Shown here piece by piece: positions 1 through 6,236 of a DNA stretch of 7,393 nt; the first letter of the stretch is position 1, and every line of letters begins with the position of its first letter. The translations under genes and the position numbers were made by a program. The notes below the pieces were generated by a model. That model did no database searches and was not told the DNA's origin. It saw only the letters and a program-made list of their open reading frames with translations. The stretch comes from Rhizobacter sp. (lineage in GTDB: Bacteria > Pseudomonadota > Gammaproteobacteria > Burkholderiales > Burkholderiaceae), in the NCBI GenBank assembly GCA_014379885.1, contig JACMKW010000708.1, positions 1-7,393 of the forward strand. Reading direction: 5' to 3'.

Positions 1-2
1 AC

Positions 3-1127
3 ATTTCGCCGCCAGGTATCAACTACGTGCCGTCGAGCAACCCCTACAACTTCGGCCCACACGAGATGGCGGTCGCGCCATCGAACGGGCAGGTGATCTA
101 CATCGGCACCACCAACCAGGGCATCTACAAGAGCATCGACGGCGGCACGTCGTGGCTCGGGCGTGTGGACCGCAACTCATACGACTGCAGCGGCAGGCTC
201 GTCGACACGAACGCCTTCGGCGTCGCCTCTGGGCGCAACTGGGCCCTGGCTGTCGACCCGGGCAACCCCGACATCGTCTACACCACGGCCGGCTTCGGCC
301 ACATCCAGGGTGTGTGGAAATCCACCGATGGCGGTGTCAGCTGGCGGCAGAAGCTGTGCCCCGGATCGGTTCGGCAGTCGGGCGGCATACAGGGTGACAT
401 CGGCGCGATCCACATCGACCCGAACAACCCTCTCCACCTGCTCGTGGCCACCCACAGCGCGTGGCAGGGCGGTGGGTACACGGGTGGTGATTCGGGCCTG
501 TACGAGAGCACCGATGGTGGCGAAAGTTTTTCGCCGCACGCGCCCACGGCGTTCCCCGGCGTCGGCACGCACCTGTGGGTGAGTTTTCTCGGCCGACGTG
601 ATGACGGCAACGTTGACACCGAAGGCCGCTACTGGATCCTCAACTCGCAGACCGGCGGTGCGTGGCGCACCACCGACGCTGGCGCGAGCTGGCAGGCGGT
701 GAACTGGGTTCCTGCCGGCAGGCGCACCAAGAGCCACGCGGGCAGTGGGCTCTACCGCTCCAGGGCGAACGTGCTGTACCTCGGCTTCGACTACCTCGTG
801 GGCCGCTCCGAAGACAACGGCCGCACCTGGCGCGATGCCAACCTGCCGCAGGGCCCCGATGGCTATGCCGGCATCGTGGGCGATGGCACCTACATCTATG
901 CCATGCCGTCCAACACCGGCTTGAGCACCACCTTCTCAAACACCGGTATCGGCGCGCCGTTCATGTATTCGCTCGAGTCAGACGGCACGCAGTGGGCGCC
1001 CTACAACGACCAACGCTTCAGCAACGGGCCGCTGCGCATGGCCTTCGACCCGGTGCGCCGGCAGGTGTTTGCGGTGATGTGGTGCGCGGGCGTCTGGCGC
1101 CTGTCGGTCGGTGTGCCGGGGCCTTGA
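3..1127 (+). CDS. Asp-box (BNR) repeat beta-propeller protein, 5' end missing
   Basis: The reading frame is open from the left edge (first full codon at 3), so the start and any signal peptide lie outside the window. A GTG at 27 is in frame but has no reason to be the start. Five Asp-box motifs of the S-x-D-x-G-x-[TS]-W type are visible at 132-155, 321-344, 507-530 (ending in F instead of W), 669-692 and 807-830, spaced 138-189 bases apart as in one-blade-per-repeat propellers. Between them are blade-like phrases such as 'LAVDPGNPDIVYTT' and 'IHIDPNNPLHLLVAT'. The last blade closes near the stop ('VFAVMWCAGVWRLSV'). This fold occurs in sialidases, sortilin-like proteins and GH74 xyloglucanases. 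The GH44 gene 77 bases downstream on the same strand makes a polysaccharide-related, exported role plausible, and the two may be co-transcribed. Catalytic residues cannot be assigned, so GH74 membership is only a possibility. The propeller call is firm; the function is not. Confidence -1.
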   Translation: MSPPGINYVPSSNPYNFGPHEMAVAPSNGQVIYIGTTNQGIYKSIDGGTSWLGRVDRNSYDCSGRLVDTNAFGVASGRNWALAVDPGNPDIVYTTAGFGHIQGVWKSTDGGVSWRQKLCPGSVRQSGGIQGDIGAIHIDPNNPLHLLVATHSAWQGGGYTGGDSGLYESTDGGESFSPHAPTAFPGVGTHLWVSFLGRRDDGNVDTEGRYWILNSQTGGAWRTTDAGASWQAVNWVPAGRRTKSHAGSGLYRSRANVLYLGFDYLVGRSEDNGRTWRDANLPQGPDGYAGIVGDGTYIYAMPSNTGLSTTFSNTGIGAPFMYSLESDGTQWAPYNDQRFSNGPLRMAFDPVRRQVFAVMWCAGVWRLSVGVPGP

Positions 1128-1204
1128 AGAAAGCGCCGCGTCGACTTGCCACCGTGCCAACAAATTCCTTTCAAACCTGGGAGCCTGATCCGGGCTCAGA
1201 ACCG
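1128..1204 (+). other. Short spacer with weak hairpin before GH44 gene
   Basis: This 77-base gap separates two same-strand genes. It holds a 5-bp inverted repeat, GAGCC (1181-1185) and GGCTC (1193-1197), with a 7-base loop, just upstream of the GH44 start. No T-run follows, so it does not look like an intrinsic terminator, which fits co-transcription. I see no convincing -35/-10 pair. No good Shine-Dalgarno sequence sits before the ATG at 1205. A GAG at 1220-1222 lies 6 bases before the alternative ATG at 1229. Confidence -1.
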
Positions 1205-2974
1205 ATGAAAACCATGCCAGAGCAAAGAATGAACGTTTCCCACCTTCAACCCCGCACGCCCAGCGTGCTGCTGTGCGTCCTGATAACGGCGGTGTTGGGC
1301 GCGTGCGGCGGCAGCGGAAACGACAGCACCGGCACGCCGGCTTCTGGCACGCCAGCACCTGCACCTGCACCTGCACCTGCACCTGCACCTGCACCAACAC
1401 CCGCTCCGGCGCCCAACCCGCCTGGCGTGATCACCCCCGCCACGCCGCCTGCCTCGGCACTGTCTTTCACGATTCGCAGTGACCAGGCCGTGCGGCCGAT
1501 CTCGCCGTTCATCTACGGCTCGAATGGCGTTGACTATTCCAATCCCCGGCAGCGCTACCTCACGCTCTCGCGCTCGGGCGGCAACCGCATGACCGCCTAC
1601 AACTGGGAAAACAACGCCAGCAACGCAGGCTCCGACTGGTTCCACCAGAACGATGGCTACATCGCACAGAGCGATGCGCCGGGGGTGGGTGTCACCCCCG
1701 GCATCACGCAAGATTTTTCGCACCAGGCCGCCAGCCTCGTGACGGTGCCCACCATCGGCTACGTGGCAGCCGACAAGAACGGCGGTGGCGACGTGGCACA
1801 AACGCCCAACTACCTGGCCACCCGCTTTAAGCAAAGCGTGCCGAAAAAGAACGCGGCCTTCACCCTCACGCCGAGCACGAGCGATGCCTACGTCTATCAA
1901 GACGAATGGGTCAACTTCCTCAAGACGCAATATCCGAGCGCCTTCAGCGACAGCCGCCGCACGATCTTCTTCTCGCTCGACAACGAACCCGACCTGTGGT
2001 TTCACACCCACGCCCGTTTGCGTGGCAGCACGGGCACCGAGGGCACGCGCCTGGGCTATGCCGAGGTCGTTGAACGCAGCACTGCCTATGCTGCCGCCAT
2101 CAAGGACGTGGAGCCCCGCGCGCTGGTGTTCGGCCCCGTCAACTACGGCTGGTACGGCATGGTGCGGCTGCAAGACGCGCCCGACGCCGCCAACCGCGAC
2201 TTTCTCGACTACTACCTGGCGCAGATGCAGTCGCGCTCCAACGCCTCCGGGCGCCGCCTGATCGACGTGCTCGACGTGCATTGGTATCCCGAAGACAACG
2301 CAGCCGGTGTTCGTGTCACCGGCACCGAAACCAGCGCCGCCGTGGTGGCGGCCCGCCTGAACGCACCGCGCTCACTGTGGGACGCGAGCTTCGTGGAGCC
2401 GAGCTGGATCGGCCAGAGCACGGGTGCGGTGCAACTGCTGCGCCGCCTGCAGCAAAAGGTCGACACCCACTCGCCAGGTACCAAGCTCGCCGTCACCGAA
2501 TACAACTACGGCGGCAACACGCACATCTCGGGAGGCATCGCCCAGGCCGATGTGCTGGGCATCTTCGGCCGCGAGAACGTGTTCGCGGCAGCGTACTGGC
2601 CCTTGTCTGCCGACAGCAGCTACACCTGGGGCGGCTTCGAGATGTTTCGCAACTTCGATGGCAATGGCGGCGCTTTTGGAGACACCGGCATTCAAGCCAT
2701 CAGCTCCGACACCACGCAGAGCAGCGTCTATGCCAGCGTCGACGCCAGCTCACCCAACCGCATGGTGGTGGTGGCCATCAACCGCAGCGCAAGCCCACAC
2801 ACCACGGCGCTGCGCCTGTGGCACACGGTGGTGTTCAGCCGCGCGCGGGTCTACACACTCACGGGCGCCAGCTCGCAACCGCAGCCGGCAGGCGAGATCA
2901 TCCTCAACCAGGTGAACGCGCTGCAATACACCATGCCGGCCTACAGTGTGAGCACGCTCGTTTTCACGCCCTGA
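1205..2974 (+). CDS. GH44 endoglucanase/xyloglucanase-type glycoside hydrolase, lipoprotein
   Basis: This 589-residue protein has a lipoprotein signal peptide: a hydrophobic stretch around residues 21-32, then a lipobox Leu31-Gly-Ala-Cys34 followed by Gly-Gly. It should be lipid-anchored after export, and Gly at +2 does not suggest inner-membrane retention. A Ser/Thr/Pro/Ala linker with a run of Ala-Pro dipeptides (about residues 43-70) leads to a GH44 domain starting near residue 86 ('FIYGSNG' is typical of its start). The 'LDNEPDLW' motif places the likely acid/base at Glu261, and 'TEYNYGG' the likely nucleophile at Glu432. Their spacing of 171 residues matches what I recall for clostridial Cel44A (about 173). 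The C-terminal part fits the beta-sandwich found in this family. GH44 enzymes cleave internal beta-1,4-glucan bonds with retention, often acting on xyloglucan or carboxymethylcellulose. No binding module is visible. The open frame extends far upstream, but ATG 1205 is the first sensible start. ATG 1229 has a better ribosome-binding site (GAG, 6-base gap) and gives a more usual 26-residue signal peptide. Confidence -1.
   Translation: MKTMPEQRMNVSHLQPRTPSVLLCVLITAVLGACGGSGNDSTGTPASGTPAPAPAPAPAPAPAPTPAPAPNPPGVITPATPPASALSFTIRSDQAVRPISPFIYGSNGVDYSNPRQRYLTLSRSGGNRMTAYNWENNASNAGSDWFHQNDGYIAQSDAPGVGVTPGITQDFSHQAASLVTVPTIGYVAADKNGGGDVAQTPNYLATRFKQSVPKKNAAFTLTPSTSDAYVYQDEWVNFLKTQYPSAFSDSRRTIFFSLDNEPDLWFHTHARLRGSTGTEGTRLGYAEVVERSTAYAAAIKDVEPRALVFGPVNYGWYGMVRLQDAPDAANRDFLDYYLAQMQSRSNASGRRLIDVLDVHWYPEDNAAGVRVTGTETSAAVVAARLNAPRSLWDASFVEPSWIGQSTGAVQLLRRLQQKVDTHSPGTKLAVTEYNYGGNTHISGGIAQADVLGIFGRENVFAAAYWPLSADSSYTWGGFEMFRNFDGNGGAFGDTGIQAISSDTTQSSVYASVDASSPNRMVVVAINRSASPHTTALRLWHTVVFSRARVYTLTGASSQPQPAGEIILNQVNALQYTMPAYSVSTLVFTP
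1355..1395 (+). repeat. Hexanucleotide GCACCT tandem repeat encoding Ala-Pro linker
   Basis: Six perfect GCACCT units (1355-1390) plus a partial GCACC (1391-1395) lie in frame in the GH44 gene, each encoding Ala-Pro. The dipeptide pattern continues downstream with other codons (ACA CCC, GCT CCG, GCG CCC), so only the core is identical at DNA level. Because the unit is 6 bases, slippage would lengthen or shorten the linker without shifting the frame. Confidence -1.
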
Positions 2975-2986
2975 GGCGGGCCGCGT

Positions 2987-4807
2987 TTACTCGTCGACGC
3001 TGCTCTGTTGCAGGCGCCACATCTCGGCGTAGCGCCCGTCCAGCGCCAGCAGCTCCGAGTGCGTGCCGCGCTCCAGAATACGGCCGTGCTCCATCACCAA
3101 AATCTGGTGCGCATCGACCACGGTCGACAAGCGGTGCGCGATCACCAGCGCCGTCTTGTTGCGCGCCACACCTTGCAGCTCGGCCTGGATGGCGCGCTCA
3201 TTGGCCGAGTCAAGCGCCGAAGTGGCCTCGTCGAAGATCATCAGCGGCGGGTCTTTCAGCAAGGTGCGTGCGATCGCCACGCGCTGCTTCTCACCACCGC
3301 TGAGCTTCAAGCCGCGCTCGCCCACCGCGGTGTCGTAGCCCTTGGGCGTGGAGACGATGAACTCGTGAATGCGCGCGGCCTGGGCTGCGGCCTCTACCTC
3401 AGCCTGGCTGGCACCGGCGCGGCCGTAGGCGATGTTGTAGGCCACGGTGTCGTTGAAGAGCACGGTGTCTTGCGGCACGATGCCGATGGCCTGGCGCAGG
3501 CTGGCCTGCGTGAGGTGGCGGATGTCTTGCCCGTCGATGCTGATGACACCGGCGTTCACGTCGTAGAAGCGAAACAGCAGCCGCGCGAGCGTGCTCTTGC
3601 CCGAGCCTGACGGGCCCACCACCGCCACCGTCTTGCCGGCCGGTATCTCGAAGCTCAGGTCGTGCAGGATCGGCCGCGCCGGCTCGTAAGAAAAACTCAC
3701 GTGCTCGAACCTCACGTGGCCATGGGTCACGTGCAGCGGCTTCGCATCGGGCGCATCGGCCACCTCGCGCTCGCGCTCCAGCAGGCCGAACATCTTGTCG
3801 AGGTCAAGCAGGCTTTGTTTGATCTCGCGGTACAGCACACCCAAAAAGTTGAGCGGAATGTAGAGCTGGATCATGAAAGCGTTGATCATCACCAGGTCGC
3901 CCAGCGTCATGCGGCCTTCGGTGACACCGGTGGTCGCCCGCCACAACATCGCCACGAGGCCGGTGGCAATGATCAGCTGCTGGCCGGTGTTGAGGATCGA
4001 CAGCGTGGTCTGCGATTTCAGTGCGGCCTTGCGCAAACGCTCCAGGCTCTCGTCATAACGCCGGGCCTCGAAACCTTCGTTGTTGAAGTACTTGACGGTC
4101 TCGTAGTTGAGCAGCGAATCGATGGCCCGTGTGTGGCTCACCGAATCGAGGTCGTTCATCTGCTTGCGAAATTGCGTGCGCCAGTTCGTCACCGTGATGG
4201 TGAAGGTGACGTAGACCACCAGCGCTGCAATGGTGATCCAGGCGAACCAGGCGTCGAACTTCACCGCCAGCAGCGTGAGCACCATCGTCACTTCGATCAG
4301 CGTGGGCACGATGCTGTAGAGCGAATATGAGATCAGCGAATGCACGGCGCGGGTACCGCGCTCGATGTCACGCGTCATGCCCCCCGTCTGCCGCTCCAGG
4401 TGAAAACGCAGGCTCAACGCATGCAGGTGGCGGAACACACTGAGCGAGATGCTGCGTGCCGTGCCTTCGGTGGCCTTGGCGAAGATCAGCTCGCGCAGCT
4501 CGGTGAAGAGAGATGTCGACAAGCGCAGGCCGCCGTAGGCCAGCAGCAGGCCGAAGGGCACGACCATCACAGCACGCAGGTCACCGGGCTTGATCGACAG
4601 GTCGTCGACCAGGGTCTTGAGCAGCAGCGGCACGCCCACGTTGGCCACCTTCGCTCCCACCATGAAGCCCAGCGCCAGCACCACGCGCCAACGGTATTGC
4701 CACAGGTAGGGGAAAAGCTTGCGCAGTGTGTTCCAGTCGGTACGGGGGGCGGGAGGTGGAGCCCCCGCGGTGTCTGGCAGGGGGGCAGAGATGGAGGCAC
4801 GACGCAT
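2987..4807 (-). CDS. Atm1-type ABC exporter (fused permease and ATPase half-transporter)
   Basis: The 606-residue inner-membrane half-transporter is expected to work as a homodimer. The N-terminal membrane domain has a first helix near residues 42-63 and a second near 79-100, with further helices up to about 330. It contains the family-typical stretches 'NYETVKYFNNE' and 'AFMIQLYIPLNFLG'. The ATPase domain is complete: Walker A GPSGSGKST (398-406), Q-loop 'VPQDT', signature LSGGEKQ (502-508), Walker B with Asp526-Glu527, and switch His558. Atm1 proteins of mitochondria and proteobacteria export glutathione-linked sulfur species or metal-glutathione adducts, which supports iron-sulfur metabolism and metal tolerance. 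The exact substrate here is inferred. ATG 4807 was chosen. An in-frame GTG at 4840 would add 11 residues and has G-rich sequence upstream, so it cannot be excluded. The stop is 12 bases from the converging GH44 stop. Nothing ties it functionally to the glycanases. Confidence -1.
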   Translation of the reverse strand: MRRASISAPLPDTAGAPPPAPRTDWNTLRKLFPYLWQYRWRVVLALGFMVGAKVANVGVPLLLKTLVDDLSIKPGDLRAVMVVPFGLLLAYGGLRLSTSLFTELRELIFAKATEGTARSISLSVFRHLHALSLRFHLERQTGGMTRDIERGTRAVHSLISYSLYSIVPTLIEVTMVLTLLAVKFDAWFAWITIAALVVYVTFTITVTNWRTQFRKQMNDLDSVSHTRAIDSLLNYETVKYFNNEGFEARRYDESLERLRKAALKSQTTLSILNTGQQLIIATGLVAMLWRATTGVTEGRMTLGDLVMINAFMIQLYIPLNFLGVLYREIKQSLLDLDKMFGLLEREREVADAPDAKPLHVTHGHVRFEHVSFSYEPARPILHDLSFEIPAGKTVAVVGPSGSGKSTLARLLFRFYDVNAGVISIDGQDIRHLTQASLRQAIGIVPQDTVLFNDTVAYNIAYGRAGASQAEVEAAAQAARIHEFIVSTPKGYDTAVGERGLKLSGGEKQRVAIARTLLKDPPLMIFDEATSALDSANERAIQAELQGVARNKTALVIAHRLSTVVDAHQILVMEHGRILERGTHSELLALDGRYAEMWRLQQSSVDE

Positions 4808-4891
4808 GAGGCCGAGTGTGCCAGCACAAGACTGACCCACAATGGCCCATCCCCATCCTCATCCCAACCCCGCAGCCACGGCGAGTTGCCC
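4808..4891. promoter_or_regulatory. Divergent spacer between ABC exporter and yciA
   Basis: These 84 bases must hold the translation signals, and probably promoters, of both divergent genes. I cannot pick a convincing -35/-10 pair on either strand. There is a short tandem hexamer, CATCCC/CATCCT/CATCCC (4848-4865), whose complement forms a purine-rich GGGATG run upstream of the alternative GTG start of the exporter. A GGCGAG at 4880-4885, 6 bases before the yciA ATG, is the likely ribosome-binding site of yciA. Confidence -1.
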
Positions 4892-5305
4892 ATGACAGAC
4901 AAGCTCACACCCGCACCCCCCGTCACCTTGCCCACCGATGGCCAACTGGTGATGCGCGTCATGCCCATGCCGGCCGACGCCAACGGCAACGGCGACATCT
5001 TCGGCGGCTGGATCATGGCCCAGGTCGACCTGGCCGGCTCGGTGCTGCCCAACCGAATCGCCAAGGGCCGCATCGCCACCGTGGCGGTGAACCAGTTCAT
5101 CTTCAAGCAGCCGGTGTCGATGGGCGACCTGCTCAGTTTCTATGCACATGTGGAGCGCATCGGGCGTACGTCGATCACGGTGCGTGTGGAGGTCTATGCC
5201 GAGCGCAACCCGGCCGACCTTCAGGTGGTGAAGGTGACCGAAGCCAACCTGACGTATGTGGCGATCGACATGAACGGGAAGCCGCGCCCTTTGCCAACCG
5301 CCTGA
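4892..5305 (+). CDS. yciA: YciA-type acyl-CoA thioesterase (hotdog fold)
   Basis: The 137-residue cytosolic protein is close in length to E. coli YciA (about 132). The recognisable core is 'MPADANGNGDIFGGWIMAQVD' in order around residues 26-46, followed by the hotdog helix. Asp46 corresponds by position to the catalytic aspartate of YciA enzymes. Further matches are 'GDLLSFYAHVERIGRTSI', 'KVTEANLTYVAID' and the terminal 'GKPRPLP', all family hallmarks. YciA enzymes hydrolyse a broad range of acyl-CoA thioesters to free acid and CoA, usually as hexamers, and influence CoA pools and membrane lipids. ATG 4892 is preceded by GGCGAG with a 6-base gap. Translation could be extended upstream in frame only by reading into the antisense of the exporter gene, so this start is preferred. 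It is divergent from the exporter and convergent with the PA14 gene. Confidence in the family is high; the physiological substrate is unknown. Confidence -1.
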   Translation: MTDKLTPAPPVTLPTDGQLVMRVMPMPADANGNGDIFGGWIMAQVDLAGSVLPNRIAKGRIATVAVNQFIFKQPVSMGDLLSFYAHVERIGRTSITVRVEVYAERNPADLQVVKVTEANLTYVAIDMNGKPRPLPTA

Positions 5306-5311
5306 CCGGCC

Positions 5312-5326
5312 GAGCCGCGACGGCTC
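5312..5326. terminator. Small hairpin between converging yciA and PA14 genes
   Basis: GAGCCG (5312-5317) and CGGCTC (5321-5326) form a perfect 6-bp GC-rich stem with a 3-base loop, 7 bases after the yciA stop and inside the 60-base convergent gap. Its position suits a bidirectional terminator, but no T-run follows on either strand, so intrinsic termination is unproven. Confidence -1.
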
Positions 5327-5365
5327 CGTTCCGCCCTCGAGCTGCAGGCACTTCTTCGGGAGTCG

Positions 5366-5947
5366 TCAGGAGGTCGGGAGGAACAGCAGGGCACGCGGAA
5401 TCACGTAGCGAAGCCCATGCGGTGCCGTCCATTCCAGCCGTACATGCGTGGCGTTGGTGAGGTCGACCTCCATCACGATGGGATAGAAGCTGCCGGCCGC
5501 CATGTCGAGCGTGGCATCGGGTGCAGCAAGCGGCCCCGCCATGGGCAGCGCCGACACGGTGATGGCTGCCGACGGCCCGCCATGAAAACGATAGCGCCCG
5601 CTGAGCGGCACCTTCACCCAACCCTGCCAGCGAGCCGCGCGCGGGCGACTGGGTAGTTTTTCGATCGGCCAGTCGAAAGAGGCGTCGAACTCGACCGTGC
5701 CGTCGACCCGCGATAGCAGGGGCTCGCCTTGCATGGCCACGTGTGCGAAGTAGTCGCCCTTCAAACCGACACCTCCCATGTTGCGGCCGCTGCAACGCAA
5801 GGCGCTCGGCCCGTTGGCATCGAAGCTGCCAGCCTGCGCGAGTGCGCTCGCCGGGAAGGCGTCATGGCGCAACAGGGCCACGCTCGACAACACAAGGCAC
5901 ACCATCGGGAAGGCCACGATGGCGGGCAGATGGCTCATGAAACGCAT
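5366..5947 (-). CDS. Exported single-domain PA14-like protein
   Basis: The 193-residue protein starts with a hydrophobic segment (about residues 7-26). This could be a signal peptide cleaved near Ala-Leu-Ala37 or Gln-Ala39, or an uncleaved anchor. From about residue 61 to the end it follows the PA14 pattern: 'GLKGDYF' at the start, 'FDWP' in the middle, 'ARWQGWVKVPLSGRYRF' for the core strands, 'AGSFYPIVMEV', 'RLEWTAP', and 'IPRALLFLP' at the end. PA14 domains are beta-barrels that often bind carbohydrate and are usually inserted in or attached to glycosidases, adhesins or toxins. Here the domain stands alone, with no enzyme attached. The Asp-Asp-Gly motif common after the 'YTF' strand, used for calcium-dependent sugar binding in yeast PA14 lectins, is missing ('HGGPSAAITVS' instead). 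ATG 5947 was chosen; GTG 5971 and ATG 5938 are in-frame alternatives, and none has a strong ribosome-binding site. It is divergent from the GH5 gene, so a shared regulator is plausible. The function is inferred only from the fold. Confidence -1.
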   Translation of the reverse strand: MRFMSHLPAIVAFPMVCLVLSSVALLRHDAFPASALAQAGSFDANGPSALRCSGRNMGGVGLKGDYFAHVAMQGEPLLSRVDGTVEFDASFDWPIEKLPSRPRAARWQGWVKVPLSGRYRFHGGPSAAITVSALPMAGPLAAPDATLDMAAGSFYPIVMEVDLTNATHVRLEWTAPHGLRYVIPRALLFLPTS

Positions 5948-6044
5948 GGGGCTCAAGTCTTTTTGCAGCACGCATGGATACAGGGCATCGCATCGCTTGG
6001 CAAGCCCAAAAACCGCTCATTTGCAACGCAACGCAAGCGCAGTG

Positions 6045-6072
6045 GCTCGCCCCGCCAAAAGGCGATGCGAGC
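6045..6072. other. Symmetric hairpin with AAAA loop in divergent region
   Basis: GCTCGC (6045-6050) pairs with GCGAGC (6067-6072). After a 2x2 internal loop, CGCC (6053-6056) pairs with GGCG (6061-6064) around an AAAA loop. That gives 10 base pairs in 28 bases. No T-run follows on either strand, so a terminator is unlikely. It could form in the leader RNA of the PA14 gene or be a DNA binding site. Confidence -1.
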
Positions 6073-6170
6073 GAATCACAAAACGGCGTGCCGACCAAGG
6101 GTTTACGCCAACAAGAACACAAGGTCACAACTTGGCACTGGCTTGGAACAGCGTGAATTCTTAACATGCC

Positions 6171-6189
6171 TGCCGACCGGCAAGTGCCG
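6171..6189. promoter_or_regulatory. Alternating TGCCG/CGGCA half-sites, candidate operator
   Basis: Three 5-base half-sites alternate in direction with 2-base spacers: TGCCG (6171-6175), AC, CGGCA (6178-6182), AG, TGCCG (6185-6189). The middle half-site can pair with either neighbour, giving two overlapping palindromes. The 2-base spacers are too short for RNA hairpin loops, so protein binding to DNA is the more likely reading. The cluster ends 47 bases before the GH5 start. No regulator can be named. Confidence -1.
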
Positions 6190-6222
6190 TTTGTATGCCC
6201 GCAAAGACTCGTCACACCCCAA

Positions 6223-6227
6223 AAGGA
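6223..6227 (+). promoter_or_regulatory. Ribosome-binding site of the GH5 gene
   Basis: AAGGA lies 9 bases before the ATG at 6237, in a good Shine-Dalgarno position. It is the clearest ribosome-binding site in the window and fixes the GH5 start. Confidence -1.
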
Positions 6228-6236
6228 ATTTCCGCC

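Larger units (their letters stand above)
5948..6236. promoter_or_regulatory. Divergent intergenic region between PA14 and GH5 genes
   Basis: The longest gene-free stretch in the window (289 bases) is somewhat richer in A/T than its surroundings and should carry promoters for both flanking genes. It holds a hairpin at 6045-6072, an inverted-repeat cluster at 6171-6189, an 11-base palindrome GCTTGGCAAGC at 5995-6005, and a direct repeat TGCCGACC at 6089-6096 and 6171-6178. No sigma-70 promoter with proper spacing is convincing. I found no small gene with a plausible start and coding character. Confidence -1.

Noticed and set aside
662..1204. Upstream extension of the GH44 frame into the propeller gene
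   Set aside because: The extended part overlaps the propeller gene in another frame and its composition (many Arg, His, Trp) is not protein-like. The lipoprotein signal marks the real N-terminus near 1205-1229.
1196..2281. Long open frame of 361 codons on the - strand, opposite the GH44 gene
   Set aside because: It is antisense to a well-supported GH44 gene, is rich in Arg/Val/Gly/His, and includes a Cys-Arg run created by the linker repeat. It is a typical GC-rich shadow frame.
2975..2986. Terminator between the converging GH44 and exporter genes
   Set aside because: Only 12 bases separate the stops and no stem-loop with a T-run is visible there.
4340..4891. In-frame upstream extension of yciA
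   Set aside because: It runs antisense through the N-terminal half of the exporter gene. The YciA family length and ribosome-binding site support ATG 4892.
6131..6148. Possible sigma-54 promoter (TTGGCAC followed by TTGGA)
   Set aside because: With the GG aligned at -24, the -12 position is A instead of the C of the expected GC, so one of the most conserved elements is missing.
6132..6167. Possible sigma-70 promoter with TTGGCA and TAACAT
   Set aside because: The spacing between the two hexamers is 24 bases, far from the usual 16-18, and TAACAT matches only four of six consensus bases.
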